This document shows positions 1-9,700 of a DNA stretch of 64,000 bases, one piece after another (positions within the stretch are counted from its first letter, which is position 1; every line of letters begins with the position of its first letter). The position numbers and the translations under genes are program-made. The notes under the pieces are model-generated. The model ran no database searches and was not told where the DNA came from. It saw nothing but the letters and a program-made list of their open reading frames with translations. Origin of the DNA: Notospermus geniculatus (Eukaryota; Nemertea; Pilidiophora; Heteronemertea; Lineidae); NCBI GenBank assembly GCA_002633025.1, contig NMRB01000999.1:82666-146665 (forward strand), read 5' to 3'.

Positions 1-348
1 ACTTTGACCTCTGTGACCTTGAAAATTAGGTCAAATCAAAAACCCGGGTGATATGTCGTGTATCCTCATAAGATGTACCCACCATAAAAATTTGGTGATG
101 ATCCGATCAACAGTTAAGGCGAAACTGCACTTTAAAGGTTTTCGGTTTATCCCCCCTGGTGGCCAAGCCAGGAACCAGATCGGACCGAAATTGGGTGTCA
201 TAGGTCATTTGACCTAGGGGTATATGTGTACCAAGTTTCAGGTCAATAGCCCCAGCGGTTACAAAACGTGCCCTGCTAACGGACGACGACGGACGACGAC
301 GGACGACGGACGCCACGTGATGGCTATAGCTCACGAGTGAGCTAAAAA
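1..348. repeat. Dispersed repeat ending in (GGACGAC)n
   Basis: Non-coding sequence containing several CTTTGACCT/TTGACCT motifs, a short GGACGACGAC tandem (280-311) and then GATGGCTATAGCTCAC. The order resembles a dispersed repeat class seen in many marine invertebrate genomes. No ORF of interest. Confidence 0.5.
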
Positions 349-467
349 TCTGACTAACTGCACAAAAAATTGGGAAAATAAAGCTTGGTGGCCCCCGGGA
401 ACCGTCATAAGAAGGTGCCCCGAGACTTATTTTCTCAATTCAGTGTGCAGTTAGTCAGATTTTTTGT
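349..467. repeat. Small foldback element
   Basis: CTGACTAACTGCACAAAAAA at the left is mirrored by TGTGCAGTTAGTCAG at the right, with further pairing inside. About 119 bp, MITE-like, in the EXOC8 3' intron. Confidence 0.6.
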
Positions 468-678
468 GTCAAAAATTCGAGATTTCGAGTCACTTTTCAT
501 AACCCTTAAAACTATTGAAATGAAACTGACATCCCGGTCCTGATCAATTTCCCACACAAAAGGCGTCCTTTGTATAGGACCGGGTTTTGGTGTGCTGCCC
601 TCTATCGTAGCTAGGATCTCCATTGAACATGACGTACACAACAGGCGACAAACTGGAACGACCTTGTTGATAACTTAC

Positions 679-798
679 AGCAGCACGATGCTTTCCAGCC
701 TCCACTAACTGATCTCTGTTGTCCGTGATCAACTTTTCAATATCGGGCTGCAGGAAACCATTGAGAACAAAGGTACACTCCAGACCAAGTTCTGTCAA
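679..798 (-). CDS. EXOC8: EXOC8 exon: last one in the window
   Basis: The acceptor is CATTTCAG and the donor GTAAGT. The exon encodes LTELGLECTFVLNGFLQPDI and EAGKHRAA, matching GDIGLDLTFIIHALL...EATKHRN. No further EXOC8 exon is visible between 1 and 678, so about 190 C-terminal residues lie outside the window. Confidence 0.9.
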
Positions 799-3700
799 CT
801 GAAATGCAACAAGACATAAGTAGTAACGGGAACAAAATCACATCCAAAGATATCCAATCTGACATTGTTCCATCTTGTCCAAACAAGGCTATCGACAGCA
901 TTGTTAGCCTCGTCCCAATCATAGTCACCTTTTGCGTTAACTCATAAATTATAAATGAATCTGACCCCTACTTGACCCCACCTCCGAGCCAATCAGAACT
1001 CATGAAACAAATCGCCATTCAGCACTTTCTCTTCCCTTCCCACACACATTTGTAACACGGATTTTCATTTGCACGTCAATTAGCCTTCGCACACCGATGA
1101 TTGGCTGGGGCTCTGAGCTCCTCAGAAGCGGGAAATGTGATGGATTCAAACCAGGCTAGATGGGCGTCAGGCCAGATAAACTGGTGAGAATCAGATGACA
1201 TTGTTCTTGCTACTGATCAAAAATAAACCTAATCATAACTTACCTCATCCGTATGTTGACGAGCTATGACCACACACTCGGCCACCGTCGTCAAGTTGAC
1301 CTTATTTGAGGCAAACACCTGTTCACGAAACAGCACGGCAAATTCCTTCAATTGTTCTTGAATCCAGACAAGGAAAGCTGCAGGGAGGAAGAACGACACA
1401 AAAAATGAAGTTTGAAATAGTCTCGGGACACTGGTGTGACATTGGCTGGTATTCATAAAAGTTAGCAAATGCTTTCACTTAAAGCCCCACTGTATTGAAT
1501 TTGAAAAACACAAATCATCGCCGCGATTCTTGACGTCAGTGCACGATGTCAGCATAGTGTAAAATGTACTGCGCTCCATCTGAATACATTAGGGCTCTCT
1601 GCAGTTTTTTTTTCAATGTGTGCTGAAACCTATGCCTTGATTCTTGAAGTATGCATCAGACAGGCATTTTGGGGACCTTCACAAGCTATGAGACCTCTGT
1701 GTGCTCTCTCCTAACATTTTGAAAATATTGTAAAATTCAATACAGTGGGGCTTTAAGATTTGCACAGCGCGGTCCAATTTAAATGTACCACAAAACTTAA
1801 AGTAAAAGCATTTGTATTTGTATTTGTAATTATTTTTTCCGTCAGGGCCGAAGCCATATCATTATCGGACCTGGTAAGTACGGAGGAGCCCATCTCAAGC
1901 TACTCATGTTCCTCACTTGGATGGGGTCTTTTACTTGCCCTTGCAAAGAAACAAGGTACAAGGCACCACGGCTTACTGTCCCATGCGACGGACGTGAAGA
2001 GCCGGGAATGAAATCCCATATGGCCCGGGCTGGATTCGAACCCGGGCCCTGCTGCTTGCTGAGCGGACGTGATAAGGCGAGACTTTTTTTATACCTTGGT
2101 TAGCGTGCTTTTTTATCCAAGGACATCCATAGGCGGTCGGAAAAAAAATAAAAATAAAATTTTATTTTCAGCTTTCACACAAGCCTTCTGTAGGAGCAGC
2201 AGAGAGGAGGGAAAAATAAAAATAAAAGTTTATTTCAAAATAAAGTAACTTTGCCTCCAACATATTGTCATTGACATTGATTTGCCAGTGGGCCCTATGC
2301 TTGTTTGGCATTGTGCAAGTTGTGTAGTACTCTGATGGAGGATGTTGTAATCCTCCCTAGCGTTCCTCAGCTTGCAGAAGTATTTGCCCTCTTCTGCACA
2401 GTTTTGCATCCACGGCCATGACGGCGGCGGGCGGGAAAAAAATAAAGAAAAAGTTTTTTTTTTATTCTGATTTTCAGCGATTTCGAGTGCGGCGGGCACG
2501 CTAAATGGCCGAAAATAAAATTTTATTTTTATTTTTTTTTCGGGAATTCACGGAGCGGCGGGCACGCTAACCAAGGTATAAAAAAAGTCTCGCCTAACCA
2601 CTAAGCTATCAGGGCTCTTCTAGTAAAAGCATTTGCTACCTTTTATGAATACACCAGCCATTGAATTACAGTGTTGACTAGATGAGAGAGGATGCGCTGC
2701 ACTCACCTGAATAGCACCCATGATGATCTGGGAGGGCCTTCTGAAATTCCTTGGCAGTATCCATCATCCCGGAGAAAAACACATCACAGAATTTTTTAAC
2801 GTATAACGACGAGGCGCCTTCCAGCTTCACCTGGGTCAGATTATACTTGATAATGGCTGCTCGATTCTGCAGAAATAAATCACACGCCTGGGCCGACTTG
2901 CCCAACCTGATGAGTTGCGTGACTGCTCTCCTTGCCGCACGGGGTCCGCCCCTTAAGGACCTTTCTGGTGAGACCCTGAGCTCGCTGACGAGGACATCCG
3001 TCAGGGTCTTTACACGGTGTTCTATCCTGGCCCTGTATTCCATCAGAGCTGGAGTTTTTGGCACACTGTTCAGATGTTGATTCACTAAAAGAGGAAAGGA
3101 AGACTAGAATACACAACCACGAACAATCACTAGCAGATGAGGCACAGTTTGAGTTAAGCCTAGTTTATACTTCGAAGCACGACCATCGCCAGCGACCGAT
3201 GCGCGACCTTGTGTTCGATGCCGATCCCATTGTGCGATTTTGTCCGTGTCCTATCGCGGAACTGTGAATGCTCTCGCGATAATTTCTAATTACATGAGTC
3301 ATTTATTACGTAACAACGGCGTAGCCTATTTTGAACTTCAGTATACTGCCGCGGCATTTGAATTCAGTGCATAAACATGAGCCTAACCCATGACCACAAA
3401 ACTCTTCATTCATTGGTAGGTCGCCGCGATCGAACGCCTAGGAGTCGTGCAACCTGACCTGACGCTGATGACAATCGCAGAGGTACGCTGGAGTATGAAT
3501 CAACACGACAAAATCGGCGTCCATATTTTGTTCACGCGGCGGACACCGATGGTCGTGCGTCGAAGTATGAACTAGGCTTTAGTTAACTAAGAGATAGCAT
3601 CAGTTTTCCTTGCTGCTCTGACCTGGTCTTGAACCCACCTAGCATTCGGATTGCAAATCAGTTGCGCTAACCAGTTCAGCCATGAAGGATCCTCCATCCG

Positions 3701-6700
3701 TGGTTTTGGCCGTGCCATTTACTGTAAACTGTGAAATTTTCGCGACGCTAAAAGTTACCGAATTTATCATTTCTGAAAACCGCGAAGACTAATTTCCGCG
3801 TTTACCNCGTGCCACTGGGGGGAGGGGACACAATACGACTTACCAATGGTGATAATCTCCACAGCGTGTTCAAAGTCCCGCTGTGCAATACTGACGTCGA
3901 GATCTTCTGGTACTTCTTGGACCCAGTCCAGTAGGAGGAGATGATCGGCCGGTGGAGGTGGACGCTCAACTGGACTCTGTACTGTCTCTTCCTCATCATC
4001 GAAGGCTGGACAGGAAGAATGGAAGATGGTGGATGTTTCATTAGGTTGGACAGACACTACAGTGCAGGGGCCATGGGTAGTCCACTTTGTAGGACTGGGC
4101 CTAAATTAACAAACCCAAATATACTGTGTGTTTGACAGATGATGGGGCACACATGCTGGCAGGTTGACAAGGGAGAGGTTTTACCCTGTAGGCTAGTATA
4201 TGTGAGGCGGTCTGGGAAAACCCGTCAGATGTCGCGTTTGAGGAAAGTGTTAATGGCCTTGGTGAACCCGCACATTTCAATAGCTGAAATGTAGTATGTA
4301 ATAGGTAAACAGTAGCAGATCAATGCACAGGCAATCTGACAGCCCTTGTTGATCACTCAGCGACTTCCGACGGGTTTTCCTAGACCGCCACACATATTCT
4401 TACGATTGCTAATATCAAATGGGTTTGTCCCCGTCTCAAACGGATTTGTTGACTTGCTCTCTGGGATTTTCATGTTGATGACTGACTCTCGTTTCTGATT
4501 GTCCAACGCCATCTTCTTTTTCTTTGATTCCTCCAGGACATCGAGCCATTGTCGCTGAAAACATCACCATGGCAACAGTTAGAACAACAGACGACTGTAG
4601 AAATGGGAAAGAGGAAACCAGGAGGCCAGACATGCCTGGATCACATACCGGCACCCATCTCATTTTTCAGGGTACGAGGAACAATGACCAAAGGGAAGCC
4701 TTAAGCTAGCAGCACATGTCACCACTTTCGATGCTTATACGGGCGATTTTCGTGGTTGCGACCACCCCGCTAACACGACCACTTGAGCAAGGTCCCGTCG
4801 GTGGTCGTGTTACCGGGGTTCCACTGTACAATGATATCAGGTAATCCTAGGCGTACCTTTTCCTTGGCTGTTTCAGCCTGATACATCCTTGCATCAGGAA
4901 ACATGAGAATCTTGAAAGCGTTTTTCATCGGTCCAACGTCCCTCGCGTTCACCACCGCCAAGCTATCCAACTCGTACAGAGCTTGGTATTTATATTTCAC
5001 TGGGCCTTTCCTGCAAAGATTCAACTTAAAATGAATTTCCAGGTGATTAACCCATTAGAGCCGCCTATTTTTTGCACTTTCCATCTGTAGCTTTCACCGC
5101 CCTGAACGACCATGAAATGCCACTGCACTATTAAGCTGAATAGAGAACAGTATACAGGGTTCGTACACTTCCCCTGAGATTATTTTCAAGGACATTTCAG
5201 GGTAATTTAAGACCCCCTTTTTAAGGGTTTTTCAGGGTAAAACGTAGCGAATTCGATCGCTTTTGTTAAGCAAATTCGCTAAAATTTGCCGCCATGACAT
5301 ATCAACACACCACGCGCATGCGCAGACTTATACTCATCACTTCATTTCTGAACGTAAGATGGCGCACGGAGGCTTGAGATTCCTTGGCGGGAAACCAAGG
5401 ACAGCATGGTGATTGCCGCGGGGCGCGGGGAGGGGGGTTGATAGCGACCTGGGCGGGGTAGAATCTTGAAAAAAAACACAAGTAACTTCTTCAGTTTAGG
5501 GAAGAACAGCAACAAACAAACTTTTCAAAAGCTTTATTCAAAATTTAAGGACTTTTCTGCACTTTTTAAGGGTAATCGTTGAAATCTAAGGACATTTTAG
5601 GGTTTTCAAGACAACCTTTTTTTTTCAAGGACATTCCCGGTTTTTAAGGGGGCGTACGAACCCTGAGTATAATGAGTCAAGGCAGTTTGTGGCGGTATCG
5701 GCGTGTGGAGACGTGGCGGACTGTGGCGCGATCGGCATTAATTGGTGATTTTGATTCCTAGATTAGAGGTGATGGGGTGTTTTGTCAAAAAGTGGGCGTG
5801 TCTTCTAGGCGGCTCATGACAGGGCGGGTTTTGGGCGGCATGGGCTGTATTAGGTTAACGGAGCACAGTGTTGCCACTTTTTCTCGACAGCCGGCGCCAC
5901 TCTCCAACCCAAGGGTCTGACCACGTCTCGGCGAATGACCCGATTTACTGCATACATTTTGTAATGCATTTTTCTAGTTCGTCTTACTGCCACTAGGTGG
6001 CTCCCTCTACGCCGGCAGTCAAATAACGCATTTGAGATCCAATCCTGTGCTCCTTTAACGTCACGCCATGGCATGAAGTAGGAATCAGATTCAATGCAAT
6101 AAATCCACAATAAGAGAGACAGACTTACCTCTGTGGCAACCATGATGCGATCATGATACTGTCATTGAGGAGGAAGGCATGGACACGCTGAATTGGCGAG
6201 AACGATTCCGAGTCGAGCTCTGTGAGATCACCAGAGTGGATCAAGTACCGCCCAGGAACTTCGGTCACTCTCTGAAATACAACACACACCAAATAATTTA
6301 ACCCTAAATTATTTCATACAAACCAACCAATTCAGGCCTGGTTAGTCACTTATCAAGATAAAGTTGGGAGGACTAGATTGAATTTTTTGAAGCAGACAAC
6401 AAGACACAAGTTCATTTTAAGCCTTTCACAGGCAAATCAACTGGGATCTTGACCTGCAGGCCATAGGGAATGGTATCACAAAACATTTGTCACCCTGATC
6501 CTGAGCCCTGACAGCAAAAGCCATGCAAAGTAATCATCATTTTTTCACATGTACATCAAAACACCAAACACCATTCATCTAACAAAATACATGTATGGGG
6601 AATCTACCAAGGTACTTGTAATGAGCCCAAGCAACCAGCGTCTCATATCTCTACCACCAAAGCATTCACCACAACCTGTGCCACCTTTTGAGTTCTACTC

Positions 6701-9700
6701 AATAAGGTTGCCTTACATCATAACTTAAGCTGTAACTGACACCCTGTGTGATTGGTGGTCAAGCTTGTTTCCTAAATACAAAACTCAACATCTGAGATTC
6801 TGACACTTACAAATGTCTACACAAGTCCACTGTATTGTTTCAAGGTACTGAAGAGGGACAAAATCTTCATGATACATGTACACATGAACCAACACCTGGC
6901 GAGACAGATGCATGACAAAGCTGTTCCCATCCAGTCCGCACATGCATACCATAAGAGCCGAGGGGTCCATGGCATACTGGTACATAATCCACCTCCACAT
7001 GGGCATGCAATGATACTCGTGACCATCAGAAAACACTATGGCCCCTAGATATTATTTTACCTTTTGGCTGCCTGCAACTAGTGCAACATTTCACTTGCTT
7101 TCCAATGTTTAACCAAAGCAAACATTGACACGGGGTTCCACGATACCTGAACATTTCACAACAACATTGATAGAAAACATAAAGTTGTCTCCAAATTTCA
7201 GTGACTGCCTTTTGAGGCGAGCTGTTTTCTTTGGGGCCCTCGTGAACAATAGATTTTCTATTGTTCACGAGAGGCCCAAAGAAAACAGCTCGCCTCAAAA
7301 GGCAGTCACTGAAATTTGGAGACAACTTTATGTTTTCTATCAATGTTGTTGTGAAATGTTCAGGTATCGTGGAACCCCGTGTCAATGTTTGCTTTGGTTA
7401 AACATTGGAAAGCAAGTGAAATGTTGCACTAGTTGCAGGCAGCCAAAAGGTAAAATAATATCTAGGGGCCATAGTGTTTTCTGATGGTCACGAGTATCAT
7501 TGCATGCCCATGTGGAGGTGGATTATGTACCAGTATGCCATGGACCCCTCGGCTCTTATGGTATGCATGTGCGGACTGGATGGGAACAGCTTTGTCATGC
7601 ATCTGTCTCGCCAGGTGTTGGTTCATGTGTACATGTATCATGAAGATTTTGTCCCTCTTCAGTACCTTGAAACAATACAGTGGACTTGTGTAGACATTTG
7701 TAAGTGTCAGAATCTCAGATGTTGAGTTTTGTATTTAGGAAACAAGCTTGACCACCAATCACACAGGGTGTCAGTTACAGCTTAAGTTATGATGTAAGGC
7801 AACCTTATTGAGTAGAACTCAAAAGGTGGCACAGGTTGTGGTGAATGCTTTGGTGGTAGAGATATGAGACGCTGGTTGCTTGGGCTCATTACAAGTACCT
7901 TGGTAGATTCCCCATACATGTATTTTGTTAGATGAATGGTGTTTGGTGTTTTGATGTACATGTGAAAAAATGATGATTACTTTGCATGGCTTTTGCTGTC
8001 AGGGCTCAGGATCAGGGTGACAAATGTTTTGTGATACCATTCCCTATGGCCTGCAGGTCAAGATCCCAGTTGATTTGCCTGTGAAAGGCTTAAAATGAAC
8101 TTGTGTCTTGTTGTCTGCTTCAAAAAATTCAATCTAGTCCTCCCAACTTTATCTTGATAAGTGACTAACCAGGCCTGAATTGGTTGGTTTGTATGACATA
8201 ATTTAGGGTTAAATTATTTGGCGTGTTGTATTTCAGAGAGTGACAGAAGTTCCTGGGCGGTACTTGATCCACTCTGGTGATCTTACAGAGCTTGACTCGG
8301 AATCGTTCTCACCAATTCAGCGTGTTCATGCCTTCCTCCTCAATGACAGTATCATGATCGCATCATGGTTGCCACAGAGGTAAGTCTGTCTCTCTTAGGC
8401 AAAAAAAAAAAATTGTCTGTTTCTTGTCCAGCAACTCAGCAAAAATTGATGCGAGCATGCGAATTTTTTTTTTATTTTCAAATAATTTTTTTTCCGTTTT
8501 CTTCATGGATGGGGGAAATACCACNTTTATTCCCTCCCCCTTGAATTTCTGTGACGCATAGCACGTAACACTAGGGAAAAAATTAAAAAGTCAAAGATTT
8601 TTGTGTTTTATTTTTATTTTTATTCCCTCCCCTCCTACACAGGTTTTGGCCTGAAAAATCCGTAATCCAATAAATATAAAAAGTGTGGCCTTAGTACGAA
8701 CTTAACCCTTAGACCCCGAAGGGTTCGTAATAGCGAGGGGGGACTGTATTTATTTCTGGGAGACAAGACAGCTCCTGTCTTGGTGGTGCTTCATGCATGT
8801 AATGAAAATGACTAAATTCAGAGACCGTGGGTGTACGTAAGTAAATGAGGAGGGCGCTGTACAGCACCACACGGCGTCGGTGCGAGCGTTTTGACCAAAA
8901 TTTCTTTTTTCTAACGTTATTTCAATTTTCTTCTGGCATGAAAATAACCCGTTTGTTCTGGTCACCCGACAGTAAAACTTACATCATCTTGTAGTAGATG
9001 AAAATTTCTTTAATTTCATTGCTTTTTTCCTTAAAACAACGAAATGCATACGTTTTGTCTCATTATTCCTGTAGAAAAATGTGCAGGTCACTTTCTCGTG
9101 ATGCAACGTAACACCTAAAATGACGTCAATGACGTCGCTAAGGTCACTTTGCTCGCAGTGCCGACCTGTCGGGATAAACAAAATATCGCCCTCCTCATTC
9201 TGACAACCCCATGCAATGCACCCATTATTTAGATAAATCTCTGCTCCACTTCTGTCAACAAGCAGTAGAAAGAGTTTACATTCGAAAGCCAACACACTTT
9301 ATATCCACCAGTTGGCACTATGATTATCCCAACCCATGATATTTGGAACAAATTGATAAAACCATATGGCACCCAGCACTTCAGAAAACCCATGCACATC
9401 TAAAGGGGCTCTTCGCTTTCGTCACTTGAGGAACCTGAGTTGTGATCCTTGGGAAAACGGAAAAAGCTATGCACTTGTAAATTGTAGGGATTATTTGTTG
9501 TGCTGTACAGAATAGTCGCTGCAATTTGCAGCTTCATAGCTTTCTCCATTTTTTCAAGGATCACAACTCAGATTCCTCAATTGACGAAAACGATCAGCCC
9601 CTTTAAAAAATCATGAGAAAATGACAGTTGACTGATGATTCTTCGTCAACTGGATGTAGAAATACTCATCTGGGGAACATGTGACATGTCAGTGAGGTGT

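Larger units (their letters stand above)
6112..8397. repeat. 2.3 kb near-perfect palindrome inside EXOC8
   Basis: Bases 6112-7254 are the reverse complement of 7255-8397 with almost no spacer. The arms contain intron sequence and, near the outer ends, the EXOC8 PH exon (minus copy 6129-6271, plus copy 8237-8379). Identical ORF translations from both strands confirm that the inner arms are essentially identical. The outer 250 bp or so carries a few differences, including a 2 bp indel near the exon. The centre coincides with a 113 bp hairpin (7199-7311). It could be a real inverted duplication or an assembly foldback. Confidence 0.9.

Noticed and set aside
3600-3690. Functional tRNA gene
   Set aside because: A and B boxes are present but the acceptor stem does not pair; more likely a SINE head or relic. 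The same holds for the B-box sequences at 2034, 46939 and 51190.
7026-7484. Two 119-residue ORFs on opposite strands
   Set aside because: Mirror images created by the palindrome; intron sequence of EXOC8 without homology.
8237-8379. Second functional PH-domain gene on plus
   Set aside because: Only one exon is present, with no plus-strand neighbours; it is part of the palindrome arm.
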